DNA of 64,000 nucleotides from Proteles cristata cristata (GCA_017311185.1 JAESUZ010001528.1:406178-470177); one strand, 5' to 3'; shown: positions 34,985 through 46,107, numbered from the stretch's first letter. Numbers and translations are program-made. The notes: generated by a model not told the origin, from the letters alone.

Positions 34985-35439
34985 TGAGAGGCCTAGGTAA
35001 ACTAAACCAAAAACTTAACCAGCTTTTCCGCTTCTGGGCAAATGCCTGCGCTACGGGAAGCCATTACCTAACCAGCTCTTTCCGCTTCTGTAACAATGCT
35101 TAAGGCTTGCTTTCCCGCCGCTGGATTGCCTAAGCGACTAGCCTCCTGTTCCCTCCGTCACCCCACCTTGGCGGCAGCCAATCCGAAAAGGCCAGCGGCT
35201 ACCCCCTACCTTGCTGAGGGAAGGGCCTGGAGAGAGAGATGTTAACCTGTTAGTCACCAAACAAGACTTTAAACTCGCTCTATGACAGGCTGAATTCAAA
35301 GGTTGTAATTGGATCCCGCCAAAAACCTGATGGCGGGAACCAATCAGATACGGTATATGTTCACATTTGAATGTTAACCAATGGCAAACTTGTAACCATG
35401 GAAATCTCCTGTCCCTCCCCATGACTTGTTTACTTTTGT

Positions 35440-35450
35440 CTATAAAAAGG
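35440..35450 (+). promoter_or_regulatory. LTR TATA box
   Basis: ctataaaaagg lies about 80 bp before the LTR poly(A) signal and downstream of the CCAAT-type words, the usual retroviral promoter order. Current activity is unknown. Confidence 0.7.
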
Positions 35451-35523
35451 TTGCAAAGGCTTTGTTCAGGGCCTCTTAGCGTCACCGGAAACGAGTGCGC
35501 GGAGGTCCGGGTTCGAACCTGCG

Positions 35524-35529
35524 AATAAA
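35524..35529 (+). terminator. LTR polyadenylation signal
   Basis: AATAAA within the R region, about 76 bp before the 3' end of the LTR. Confidence 0.7.
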
Positions 35530-35605
35530 CAACCCTTGCCGCTTGGCTTTGACTCTGGTCTCTGGTGGTCTGATTTTGGGGTTCTCTCGAACTCTGGGCG
35601 TTTCA

Positions 35606-35652
35606 AGAGTTCCAACATAGGAATTTGGAGAGGACACATTCAGTCCATAGCA
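35606..35652 (+). mobile_element. MLT1-type LTR, right end
   Basis: agagttccaacataggaatt then tcagtccatagca is the MLT1 3' terminus, continuing the part that stops at 34984. Confidence 0.8.
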
Positions 35653-35699
35653 TTCTCAGACAAAGAAATTTTCCAAGGAGAGAGCAAGTGTTCTTTTTT

Positions 35700-35765
35700 A
35701 ATTGTATGTTAAAGACATCACTTCTGGGTCTTTTGGCTAAGATCAAGCGTAATTGTATGTTAAAG
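35700..35765 (+). pseudogene. RNU2: 3'-truncated U2 snRNA retropseudogene with target duplication
   Basis: 35717-35750 (atcacttctgggtcttttgg, then ctaagatcaagcgt) matches the first about 34 bases of the spliceosomal U2 snRNA with a few substitutions. Identical 15-bp words aattgtatgttaaag flank it at 35700-35714 and 35751-35765. There is no poly(A) tail and the snRNA 3' part is missing. That fits the known class of short, 3'-truncated snRNA pseudogenes made by reverse transcription. It cannot make a functional U2. Confidence 0.88.
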
Positions 35766-36417
35766 GCAGAACTCAAAGAATGTGCATGCTTGATTGGTTT
35801 TTGCTCTATTCCCCTTATGCTTGGGGAAACAAGGACCGCAAAAGATGGAGTAGGTAGTAAGGTGGTAGCACCTGAGGTAGGATAGGAAGGCAGCTGAAAT
35901 AAATCACAGGAGGGAATCCATGGAAGTGGAACATGAAGAGCTGGTCTGAAGCAAGGCAGAGGACTCTTAGGCCTCCTGAGGCTCTTGTGGGGTCCCCAAT
36001 TCCAGGTGGCTATTATGCATCTGTTCTGGAAAGACAATGGTCAACTCTGGGATTACTAATTACAGCACTTTAACTGTAATTGTATTACTTCAAATGTAAC
36101 TGTAAAAATTTTCCTTAATTTTATATTTAAATTTTTTCCAAATATACAGAAAGTTTGAAAGAATGATATAATATAAACATTTGTATACTAATCACCTTGA
36201 TTCAACAATTGTTCATATTTTGCCATATTTGCTTCATATAAGTATGTATATTTTTTCGGAATGCCTTGAAAATAAGCTGCAGATATTGTGATATTTACCA
36301 TAATGTTTTATAGAACCACAGTATTATCAACACATGTAAGGAAATTAAATATCTAATACATATAATGAAAATGACTAAGTTACTTTCAAATTTTTCCAGT
36401 TGTTCACAAATAATTTT
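35766..36417 (+). other. No gene; ancient unclassified repeat from about 36100
   Basis: From 36100 the words ccaaatatacagaaagtttg, gattcaacaattgttcatat, tttgccatatttgcttcata and aaaataagctgcagatattg resemble an old dispersed mammalian repeat that continues after the SINE to about 36890. I cannot name its family. Confidence 0.45.
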
Positions 36418-36431
36418 TAGATCTCTTTTTT

Positions 36432-36649
36432 ATATTTATTTTATTTATCTTAATTTGTATTTATTTTGAAAGACAGAGACAGAGCATGAGCGGGGGAGAG
36501 GCAGAGAGAAAGGGAGACACAGAATTGAAGCTGGCTCCGGGCTGTGAGCTACAATACAGAGCCCGATGTGGGGTTTGAAGCCACGGACTGTGAGATCATG
36601 ACCTGAGTGGAAGTCGGACACCCAACTCACTGAGTCACCTAGGCGCCCC
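36432..36649 (-). mobile_element. Felid-type SINEC
   Basis: Complete minus-strand copy. The 14-bp target duplication tagatctctttttt is at 36418-36431 and 36650-36663. Confidence 0.95.
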
Positions 36650-36663
36650 TAGATCTCTTTTTT

Positions 36664-37565
36664 AAAAGCCAGTATTCAAATAAAATTTAGAGATTGCATT
36701 TGCCTTTTAGTTCTCACCAATGTCTTTGAATCTAGAAGTTTCTACTTCTTTTTTTATAACTTTTACTTTTTAAAGACATTATAGGACAGTTCTATTTTGG
36801 CCATTCCCACATTCCTTCTCTGTCTGGTTTGTCCCATATGCTGTTGTTTTCCTAGTTCTTATATTATCTGGGTTTCCTGCAAAATAAAAGTAAATCTAAA
36901 CATTTTTGGCAGGAATATTGCATAGATGATGTGCTCTAAGTACATAGTATGTTACTACAAAAGGTATGTAATGCCAAAGTTTCCACTAAAATTATGTTAA
37001 GTTTGATGTTTTGGTTCCTATGGTAATTACCAGATTTCTTCCTTGTTAAGGCATATTCTTTTTTCTTTTTACAATTAGCAAGTACTTTGTGGGATAATAC
37101 CCTGAAACTTTGTGAATAACCAACAGTCTTTCACTAAAAGATTTTAGCATCCATCAACGTTCTTTGCCTGAAAAATTGATATCATTAGGAATGGCAAAAG
37201 TTGTGGTTTTCTAATTTGTATATAGTTTCTTCTATATTTATTAACTGGCACTTTTCTGTGAAGAATAACTTTTCCTCATCAACTGGCACTAATTTTATTT
37301 CTTTCTAAAGAACCCGGACATAGTCATTATTTTAAAAAAATATGATAGCAATTTTGAATATAGAGAAAAACAAACTCTAGCTATAATCTCAACAGTGAGT
37401 AAACCAGTGTTAACAATTTGATGTATTTCTTTCCATTCTTCTTTGAAAGCCTCTAAGTGTATATATTACAAATTTTGATACATAAGTTTTTTATCCGGAC
37501 TTTTATAGTTAGTATCATATCATTATCAATTTACTATTTTGTTAAATATTCTTTAGAATGGCTGT
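36664..37565. other. No gene recognised
   Basis: The first 230 bp continue the ancient repeat (tctttgaatctagaagtttc, cattcccacattccttctct). The rest is AT-rich with no supported feature. Confidence 0.45.
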
Positions 37566-37575
37566 CTGCCATTTC

Positions 37576-37795
37576 TTTTTTAATTATTTTTTATAGTTTA
37601 TTTATTTTTGAGACAGAGAGAGACAGAGCATGAGTGGGGGAGCGGCAGAGAGAGAGAGGGAGACACAGAATCAAAAACAGACTCCAGGCTCTGAGCTGTC
37701 AGCACAGAGCCCGATGCAGGGTTCAAACCCACAAACTGTGAGATGTGGCCTGAGCCAAAGTCAGACACTTAACCGACTGAGCCACCCGGGTGCCC
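37576..37795 (-). mobile_element. Felid-type SINEC
   Basis: Complete minus-strand copy. The 10-bp target duplication ctgccatttc is at 37566-37575 and 37796-37805. Confidence 0.94.
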
Positions 37796-38243
37796 CTGCC
37801 ATTTCATAATTAGAATGTGGCATACTTTATTTTCCTGTTCCCTTACAACCAGGGGACTATATATCCTGGTTTGTCCAGGGCAGTTCTTATTTATGACTGT
37901 TGTTTTGTAAAATTATTAAAGCACCCCCCTTTATTCCCAGAGTCATCTCAATTTGGAGGTCAAATTGTATAGTCACCCTATCATCACTGTATCTACAATG
38001 ACCATTTGCCTTTTAAAATTTTCTAATCTATTTGTTCCTGCATAAATTTCCGGATACATTTCTTATACTTCATGAGGATAAATTTCTAAAAGTGAAGTGA
38101 CTGGATCAAAGTGTATAAATATTTTTAAGGTTCTGTCTAAAAATTGCCTTGTTTGTATTTATGTTAAATAAGTAAAATGCTGTACTTTTAAACTGGACTC
38201 AACAAATTTATCTGCTTCCAACTTTGAATACTTCATTCCCTTT

Positions 38244-38454
38244 GAGAAGTGTTTCTCAGCATTGGCACTATTAGCATTTTATCATTTAGTACTATTTACA
38301 GAAAATTCTTTTTGTAGTAGTAGCACCTTTGGCCTTTACCCACTACTTGTCAATAGCACCCCACTCCAGTCATGACAATCAATAAAATCTCTATATGTTG
38401 CCAAGTGTCCTCTGGAAGGCGAAATAGCTCTCATTTGAGAACCACTGTCTTTTA
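38244..38454 (+). mobile_element. hAT-type non-autonomous DNA transposon
   Basis: Inverted ends are visible: agtgtttctcagcattggca at the left, ttgagaaccactg at the right. The interior (tggcctttacccactacttg, tagcaccccactccagtcat, caagtgtcctctggaaggcg) matches a common MER1-group element. Confidence 0.75.
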
Positions 38455-38522
38455 AATACTATTTGTATAGAGGAGTAATAGCAGTATTCTCGTTATCTAG
38501 CCTATTTGCCTTAAGCTGTGAG

Positions 38523-38547
38523 TTTTTTTTTTTTTTTTTTTTTTTTT
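38523..38547 (+). repeat. T25 run
   Basis: Uninterrupted T tract with no recognisable element attached. Confidence 0.9.
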
Positions 38548-38579
38548 ATAAAGAATTGCTTATTTAGCCTACTGGAAAT

Positions 38580-38690
38580 AGTAAATGGTAAAAGTTTCTT
38601 GGTCAAGATTACATGACCAAAAAGGACTGAATAGGAATTTGAACCTAGGTCTGCCTGTCTTCAAAGTCCTATCCACAAGTCTTGCTGCCT
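38580..38690 (+). repeat. MIR SINE 3' part
   Basis: tggtcaagattacatgacca, ggaatttgaacctaggtctg and cctgtcttcaaagtcctatc follow the MIR 3' order. Confidence 0.6.
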
Positions 38691-38779
38691 GAAGGCTCAT
38701 GTAAATACTGTCATCATGTATCCACCATTGCTAAACAGGCAAACAATGAGAAATAAGTATTTTCTCTATGGTGAGTTTT

Positions 38780-38985
38780 TTTTTTTTTTTAAGTTTATTT
38801 ACTTATTTTGTGTGTGCAAGAGAAAAAGAGCACACACAAGCAGGGAGAGGGGCAGAGAAAGAGGGAGAGAGACTTTCAAGTAGTCTTCATGCTATTATCG
38901 TGGAGCCCAGCTAGGGGTTCGATCTCACAAACTGGGAGATCATGACCTGAACCCAAATTAACCAACTGAGCCATCCAGACACCCC
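38780..38985 (-). mobile_element. Carnivore SINEC, older subtype
   Basis: Diverged minus-strand copy with a cacacaag insertion in the CT-rich part. The 11-bp target duplication tggtgagtttt is at 38769-38779 and 38986-38996. Confidence 0.92.
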
Positions 38986-39427
38986 TGGTGAGTTTTCAGT
39001 AATCATCTGGGATCTATTTAATTGTTACCAAGGTAATTCTTATTTATTTTTATCATCTATAAATGGGATTGGCTGTGAGAAATCAATGTATAGAAACACG
39101 TACTTTAGGTCTTGGCACATAGTGTGCGATCAATATATACTGGTTTCCCACCTCTACTTGCATTGGGTTCTCATATCCATATGCTAATGGATTTGTGCAA
39201 GGCTTAAAGGAGAATCAAATGAAGGAGGACCAATTACCTTTCCCTCTTTCTACTTTCAAAAGCTCTTCTCTCTGCTTTCCCTCAATGTTGATAACTTACA
39301 CATTGAAGAAGGGAAGAGAAGTCAAACAGACTCCAGGGCATTGACAAGTGAAGGAAATACAATTAACGTCACTGAAAGAACTGTTGATCCCTCTTTTTAT
39401 CTACTGTTTCAAAAGCTGTTTGTTCAG

Positions 39428-39627
39428 GGGCGCCTGGGTGGCTTAGTCGGTTAAGCGTCCAACTTTCGCTTAGGTCATGATCTCGCGGTTCGTGGGTTCG
39501 AACCCCGGGTCGGGCTCTGTGCTGACTGCTAGCTCAGAGCCTGGAGCCTGTTTCGGAGTCTGTGACTCCCTCTCTCTCTGACCCTCCCCTGCTCACGCTG
39601 TCTCTCTCTCTCTCCTAGGGAAAAAAA
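39428..39627 (+). mobile_element. Felid-type SINEC, younger subtype
   Basis: Near-consensus young copy (ggcgcctgggtggcttagtc, gggttcgaaccccgg, gcctgtttcggagtctgtga). A perfect 17-bp target duplication, aaaagctgtttgttcag, is at 39411-39427 and 39628-39644. Confidence 0.97.
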
Positions 39628-39644
39628 AAAAGCTGTTTGTTCAG

Positions 39645-40865
39645 AATAAGAAAACCATCTTCAAAGAGTACACTACATATGTGGTTTAGTTCCGTCTTGT
39701 TTGGGGACAAGTTCTAACTCAACAAACATAGGAATAGTGAGCGGAGAGAGGACAGACTGGGGAGAATATCATCCACAGATTCTTGCCAGAGTCAGTCCAC
39801 CACTACTGCCAATTACTGCCTAAGTGATGATGGGATGGCAGAAGGAATCTGGCCGACTCTTCTTTCCTTACACAGGAGAAGGAGGTTTGGCTGAAGTTGA
39901 GCAGCTAAACTCAACTTAGAACCTTCACTGTGATAATTTCACAAAGCATGGCTTAACTAAAACTTGTTTTATTTAGGTTACTCTTATTCTAAATAGTGAA
40001 CATTGCTGATTGTGGAGGTTCTCGAAAGGAAAACAGAGAGGTGCTATGACAGAGCACTTTTTCCACAGAAGCTGCTAGACCAGGAAAGAAAAAAGAGACT
40101 GGATATGAAATAGAGAGTTCTCATCACTTCTTAACCTATTCTTAACTTTGAGGTATGATACTTTATGCTTTATAGTACTCTGTGATGCTTCAAATGTCGT
40201 CAGAAACATTAGTTCTTTGACCATTACAACCCAACCTCAAGAGGTAAGTCATTCAGGACATCCACATTTCAGAAGAAATGGAACATAGAGAAGTTGTGAT
40301 TTTCCTCAGTTTTAAAGAATTAGAAATGAAAGGGGATCCTTGATGGCTACATCAGTGTTGTCTGCACTCCACCCCAGTGCTTATACATTTCCAGAGCTTA
40401 TGCCTATTCTCTGCTCTTAGACTTTTTCTTGTTGTTTTCTAGGTTTTTAAACTCGTCCATTTGTGAATAGGTTTTAAAAGGATGATTATGTGGTTGTTCC
40501 TCTGACTCTAGTGCAACATTCCAGAGTGTGTCTACCATGTTGTCTGAAATTTGGGTGCTACACCCCACTCTCCATTTTTATGCTTTCCTCTTTTGTGTCC
40601 TGAGCAGAGTTCATTGCTGTACATAGTTCACGTTTTGAATTTATGACAGCTTTTCTGTTAATGGGTTCTATTATTGTGTTTCAACTTCTGTGACCCTATG
40701 TCAGACAACTCAGCTTGGGGATATATTGCTGAGTTGTAATTTAAAAACCCTTGCCCTTTCTCTCTGTCATACAAACTTGAACATATAACACTGTTGTCTT
40801 AAATAGAACAGAATTAAGTTTTCTTTATCAGTAAATGATGGGTATTTGAAAAACAGTGTATGCTT
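39645..40865. other. No gene recognised
   Basis: Non-repeat sequence; a MIR-like patch may lie at 40215-40310 (ctcaagaggtaagtcattca). Confidence 0.45.
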
Positions 40866-40880
40866 AAAATAGCATGCATG

Positions 40881-41083
40881 GCCCAGGTGCCTGGGTGGCT
40901 CAGTCAGTTGGGCATCCAACTTCTGCTCAGGTCATGATCTCACTGCTTGTGAGTTCACACTCTGCATTGGGCTCTGTGCTGAGCTCAGAGCCTGGGGCCT
41001 GCTTCAGATTCTGTGTCTCCTTCTCTTTCTGTCCCTCCCCTGTTCGTACTCTGTCTCTGTCTGTCTCAAAAATAAACATTACA
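40881..41083 (+). mobile_element. Felid-type SINEC
   Basis: Plus-strand copy with a short deletion in the acagctcagag segment. The flanking words aaaatagcatgcatg (40866-40880) and aaaatagcatgcacg (from about 41084) are the target duplication, with one change. Confidence 0.93.
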
Positions 41084-41269
41084 AAAAATAGCATGCACGC
41101 TCTTTTCTCTCTACCTCCTTCTCCTTTCTAGATTGGTTACAGACTATGAAAGCATAATTCAAAGTGGGAAATGGTCTTTTTTAGTTATCATCGTGCTATT
41201 TTTAAAAAATCTAATTTTATTTTGTTTACTAGAAATAAAATAATAACATCAAGCACTTATGTCGGAGTT

Positions 41270-41790
41270 ACTTTAAATTTTTTTAAATTCCAGTAGCATT
41301 AACGTGCAGTGTTATATTAGTTTCAGGTGTACAATATAGTGATTCAACAATTCTATACATTATACATTTCTCAGTGCTCATTATGATAAGTGTGCTTTTA
41401 ATCCCCTTTACCTGTTTCACCCATCCCCCTATGCTGCCCCTCTTCCCTCTGCTAAACATGAGTGTGTTCTCTATAAGTGAGAGTCTGTTTTTTGGTGTGT
41501 CTCTTCATTTTTCTTCTTTTTGTTTCTTCAATTCCACATATGAGTGAAGTCACATGGTGTTTGTCTTTCTCTGAATAACTAGATCCATCCATGTTATTGC
41601 AAATGGCAATATTTCATTCTTTTTTATGGCTGAGAAATGTCCCATTTGATACATACCACATCTTTTTTATCCATTCATCTCTCAATGGACATTCAGACTG
41701 CTTCCATAATTTAGCTATTGGAAATTATGCTGTAGTAAACATAAGGGTGCATGCATGTTTTCAGATCACTGTGCTATTTTAACTTCTAAC
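41270..41790 (-). mobile_element. Carnivore L1 3' end, 5'-truncated
   Basis: Minus-strand L1 3' sequence: aaattccagtagcattaacg, gttatattagtttcaggtgt, cacatatgagtgaagtcaca, tttttatggctgagaaatgt and ctctcaatggacattcagac. The 5' end was lost. Confidence 0.8.
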
Positions 41791-41924
41791 TTGACTATTT
41801 CATTTTATGAGTCTTTCAGACCCAAATTACCTTCTGTTCTAAACAGCCTTTAATTTCGGTCACTTGCAATTCTGTGTTTTATTTCTCCTTCCTTTTTTCT
41901 CATTTCCTTTGTCTATTATCCCCT

Positions 41925-42040
41925 ATCCATCCATCCATCCATCCGTCCATCTATACAAATGTCTATCTGTCCATCTATCCATCCAAATCCATCCTTCCTT
42001 GCATCCATCCATCCATCCATCCATCCATCTGTCCATCCAT
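41925..42040 (+). repeat. (ATCC)n microsatellite, imperfect
   Basis: ATCC/GTCC/ATCT units in two blocks. The His/Pro/Ser-rich frames here are produced by the repeat. Confidence 0.95.
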
Positions 42041-43194
42041 TGTGTCTCTTAGTAGAGAAAGCCCATGTTTAGCATGCATAGAAGCCAAAGCAGCACAATT
42101 TCAGAATTTAAAGTTTAAATGCGTTTTAAATTAAGCAAGTTCAAGTAAGTTTGAAATGTATCTGCTCACTCCTATTTTGAAAGTGTTTCATCATAACAAT
42201 ATTAAGTATAATCCTATAACCAAGCACTCATAATTTATGGGATGTTATGTAGTGTTAAAAACTAAGAAGCCTTTGGTTAAGAGGTTGAAATTTAAAGTTG
42301 AAAAGAGAGTGTAAAATTTAAAGAATATAAATTTATAGAGCTTGAATTTATAGCATTTTAGGTTGAAATTTAGAGTGTAGATAAAAACAGCTTTTGGTGT
42401 CCATCCTGGTATATTGCAGTAATTAATCTTTCTGATTTCAGTGGCTGGGCCATTTCAACGTCTCCTCCCACCACCATCCTCAATACTCCTCCCCTCCCTC
42501 CCCCCACCATATGATAGAGCCAGTCCTGCTGGCATCATGCATCATGACCCTCAATCTTTGGCATTTTCACGAATTGCCTTGAGATTATCTCACACTATAG
42601 TCTCTGAAGGAAATTGATAGGTAGCCAGAGTGTGTCAGCAATCCAAAGAAATGTCTTACTTTTTCAGAGAAAACTCTATTTACCAATTTCCATCTTACAA
42701 AAGGCATTATGATGAATTAGATAACTTGGAGCTAAGTTATTAGAGAGTTATTATATGATAAGGACATATTTTTAGGAGAGGATAGTCCGTTAGAGTCATG
42801 TAAACTTGAAGTAAGAAATAACAGCTTCCTCATCCAAAAGTTTATTGTTTGTGAACTGTTGCATATTTTCCAATATAAAATAGGTTTTCCTGTGTTTTAT
42901 TATGGAAAAATTTGTATGTGTATTGGGGAAGAGGGTACAAATAATAATGTAGTAAATCCAGAAGGATTTCTACTTAAGGTAACCTAGTTTATGAGCTAAG
43001 AAATTTATCTTATTCTCACACTTTGTACTAAAGTTGTGTCTATTGTCTTTTGTTGAAATATGATGAGAAAAGAAAAAAGAAAATTCAAGGATATACCTAG
43101 AGCTACAACCAACCCTAAAGGCCTGTTTGTGGGTTCAAATTGAAAAAAAAAACTTATAATAAAATAATCTTTACTAATATTTAAAATATCTAAA
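42041..43194. other. No gene recognised
   Basis: Non-repeat sequence with a C-rich patch at 42485-42508. No supported feature. Confidence 0.5.
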
Positions 43195-43475
43195 TATCTT
43201 AAACAGTTTTATTGAGATATACTTTCATTTTATAAAATTCTGTTTAAAGTATGCAGTATAATGGTTAAAGCATATTTACAGAATTGTGTACCCATCACTA
43301 TAATCTAATTTTGGAAAATTTTCGCCTCACCAGTAAGAAATCTCTTTAGCATTCACTCCCTATCCCCCAGCCCTAGGCAACCACTAATCTGTCTTTTTTA
43401 TTGATTTGCCTTTTCTGGACATCTTACATAAATAGAATCATTCAATATGTGCTTTTTGGAGATTAACTTCTTTTT
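43195..43475 (-). mobile_element. Old L1 3' end
   Basis: Minus-strand old L1 words: cagttttattgagatatact, agaattgtgtacccatcact, gccctaggcaaccactaatc and ttgccttttctggacatctt. Confidence 0.7.
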
Positions 43476-43476
43476 T

Positions 43477-43506
43477 AAAAACTTTTTTTTATGTTTTTAT
43501 TTATTT

Positions 43507-43549
<43 letters not shown>

Positions 43550-43722
43550 CATGAGCAGGGGAGGGTCAAAGAGAGAGCGAGCTACAGAATCTGAAACAGG
43601 CGCCAGGCTCTGAGCTAGCTGTCAGCACAGAGCCTGATGGGTGCTTGAACCCACGAACCGTGAGATCATGACTTGAGCTGAAGTCGGATGCTTAACCGAC
43701 TGAGCCACCCACCCAGTCAATC
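43477..43722 (-). mobile_element. Felid-type SINEC with GA expansion
   Basis: Minus-strand copy with a (GA)n run at 43508-43546. Flanking ggagattaacttctttt and ggagattggcttctttt (43725-43741) look like a diverged target duplication. The head end has an extra CCACCCA. Confidence 0.9.
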
Positions 43723-43789
43723 ACCCTGGAGATTGGCTTCTTTTACCAATAAGTTCTTGGGGTTATAGAATATAATTGTTTTATAATTT

Positions 43790-44007
43790 AAAAAAATTTT
43801 TTAACATTTATTTATTTTTGAGAGTCAGAGATAGAGCATAAACAGGGAGGGGCAGAGAGCGAGGGAGACGCAGAATCTAAAGCAGGCTCCAGGCTCTGAG
43901 CTGGCTGTCAGCACAGAGCTGGATGCAGGGCTCGAACCCACGAACCGTGAGATCATGACTTGAGTAGAAGTCGGTGCTCAACCCACTGAGCTGCACCCAG
44001 GTGCCCC
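43790..44007 (-). mobile_element. Felid-type SINEC
   Basis: Complete minus-strand copy with body ctgagctggctgtcagcaca on the plus strand. No clear target duplication. Confidence 0.9.
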
Positions 44008-44674
44008 TATTTTCCTATTTCTTTAAGTACTCTTTGAGAATGCTTTTCTTAATGACTCCATAATTTTCTACTGGATGGATGTACCAAATTTATTGGAAAT
44101 TGGAACATTTCCTGGAAATTAGACTGCTTACAAGTGGCATTCATCCTGAGGTTTATAATGACAAAAATCTCACGTGTGAAATCATATGAATTTATAACCA
44201 AAAATTACCAATTAATTTCTTTTAATTATGTGTGTCCTGTACCATTTTACTTCAAAATGTCTATAGAATAAGGACTTAGGGTTTATGGTTCCTGGAGAAA
44301 CAAAGGTAGTTATAACACTCTTTAATAATCTCTCTCATTGTCACTTCAAAATATTTGGGAAATCTTAGAGAACTGAAGTAGAAGGAATGGTAAAATGACT
44401 GATGGGCTCTCATGACTCTTCTGGACTCTAAACTTAGAGTTCTTTTTAGACTTAGAGCAGATACTTGGCTATTTGTGGGAAACTTAGGGAGAGGAACAGA
44501 TATTGTTGAAAATAAACCACAATTGTTGATGTTTGGAAAATGTTTTCTTTGATATTTATTTATGAGTTTACTTGATTTTTATTTTTTCTTTTCCAGTTTT
44601 TTGTTTTTCTTGTTTTAGTATATTTCTGTGTGTTCCCACCTTGTTTTATATGACATGCCTTCTATTAATCTGAA
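44008..44674. other. No gene recognised
   Basis: AT-rich non-repeat sequence. The part at 44560-44674 is T-rich on the plus strand, thus A-rich behind the coding-like stretch on the minus strand. Confidence 0.45.
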
Positions 44675-45029
44675 ATCATCTCTTTTGTGTGCAGCTCAGA
44701 CCTATCGTCAGATGTCTCATTGGGGTTAAAGTCATCCAACCATAAATCTTCTTTTCTGGTTTCTTGCTTTTCTCCTACCCTTTTTGCGTTGCCACTTTTG
44801 CCTTCCTTCTTTTGTTTTCTTGAGCTATTTGCCCCACTTCCATTATGCTTTGCCTTTCTTGGTCATAAGGTCTCTTTTACACTCAGTGTTACATCTGCTT
44901 CTTTTCATCCGGCTGTGCTTTGTTGTTCTGTGCTGCCTTTCTCTCTTTCGCAGTGTATTTAATATGTGTTTCACCTTGGCTCTGCTCCTTTGTGCTTCTG
45001 AATTGCTGTAGTATCTTCTCACGCATCCT
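44675..45029 (-). pseudogene. Unidentified lysine-rich coding-like stretch
   Basis: I do not recognise this. On the minus strand a frame opens at the ATG at 45026 and gives 44 residues rich in K, E and Q (starting MREKILQQFRSTKEQ). A change of frame near 44895 leads into a second open stretch, with one TGA, running to a stop near 44675 (including KQETRKEDLWLDDFNPNE). Composition is protein-like and unlike L1 ORFs. Directly upstream (45030-45060) is a pyrimidine-rich run ending ctacag, like a splice acceptor. It could be a decayed exon, part of a retrocopy (A-rich sequence follows at about 44630-44585), or chance in purine-rich DNA. Confidence 0.4.
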
Positions 45030-45149
45030 CTGTAGACTCAGGAAAAGGAAAGGGAAAAGCTAGCTGTTGTAAGTCACTAATGAAACAATAGCTCCAAATG
45101 CAGATTCACTTAGAAAAGACAGAAATTTCTCTAACGTGTTTCTCCAATT

Positions 45150-45288
45150 AACAAGTTTCAAGTGCCTGAGTGGCTCAGTCAGTTAAGCATACTACTCTTG
45201 ATCTCAGCTCGGGTCTTGATTCTGGATTGGGAGTTCAAACCCCATATTGGGTCCCACGCTGGACGTGAAGCCTATTTTTAAAAAAAAG
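45150..45288 (+). mobile_element. Short carnivore SINEC
   Basis: caagtgcctgagtggctcag through agttcaaaccccatattggg to a short A tail, without the CT-rich body. Confidence 0.75.
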
Positions 45289-45899
45289 TTCTCTTGTTGG
45301 GACTATGTCACAGTAAAAAGCTTTTGCACAGTGAAGGAAACCATCAACAAAATAAAAAAGCAACCTACAATGGAAGAAGATATTTGCAAATGATAAATCT
45401 GATATGGGGTCAAAATGCAAAATATATAAAGAACTCATACAAGTCAATCACAAAAACAAAACAAAACAAATGATCAAATTAAATGATGAGCAGAAGACCT
45501 GAATAGACATGTATTCACAGAGGACATGTGGAGGGTCAGCAGGAAAAAGCATATGAAAAGATATTCAACATCAGTAACCATCAGGAAATGCAAACCAAAC
45601 CCACAGTGAGATATCGTCTCACACCTGCCAGAATGGCTATTATCAAAAGACAAAAAATAATAAGTATTGGCAGGGATGTGGAGAATAGGGAACACTTCAC
45701 AGTATTGGTGGAAAAGTAAATTGGTGTAGCCACTATGGAAAACAGTATAGAGATTCCTCTATTAGAAATACAACTACCTTATGACCCAGCAATTCCAGTT
45801 CTAAGTATTTATCCAAAAAAACAAAAACGAAAACAAAAAAAAAAAACCCACTAATTTGAGAAGACATACGCACTCTTTTTTAAATGTTTTTTTTTTTAT

Positions 45900-46107
45900 G
45901 AGACTTTTTTTTTTAAGTTTTTTTTTTAATGTTTTATTTATTTCTAGGAGAGAGAGAGACAGCGGGAGCAGGGGAGGGTCAGAGAGAGAGGGAGTCACAG
46001 ACTGAAACAGGCTCCAGGCTCTGACGGGGGGTTTGAACCCACGAACCTCGAGATCATGACCTAAGCAAAAGTCGGACGCTTAACCGACTAAGCCACCCAG
46101 GCGCCCC
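45900..46107 (-). mobile_element. Felid-type SINEC, younger subtype, internally deleted
   Basis: Young minus-strand copy lacking about 20 bp around the tggcagtcagcacagagc segment (46020-46030). It lies in the tail of the SINE at 46108-46313. Confidence 0.9.

Larger units (their letters stand above)
34985..35605 (+). mobile_element. Solo endogenous retrovirus LTR inserted in MLT1
   Basis: 621 bp from tgagaggcctaggt to gggcgtttca, with TG...CA ends and a 4-bp target duplication agag (34981-34984, 35606-35609), typical of gammaretrovirus-like (class I) insertions. U3 contains two similar blocks, aaccagcttttccgcttctg (35017) and aaccagctctttccgcttct (35070), three CCAAT-type words (about 35167, 35338, 35376) and a TATA-like ctataaaaagg (35440-35450). 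aataaa at 35524-35529 is the poly(A) signal. No internal retroviral genes are present. Joining the flanks restores the MLT1 3' end. Confidence 0.9.

Noticed and set aside
35138..36037. Open frames of 115 and 144 codons on the minus strand
   Set aside because: The first is antisense to the solo LTR; the second crosses the U2 fragment and MLT1 end with no domain.
41925..42040. CRISPR-like regular spacing
   Set aside because: Simple ATCC tandem units without unique spacers, in a mammalian genome.
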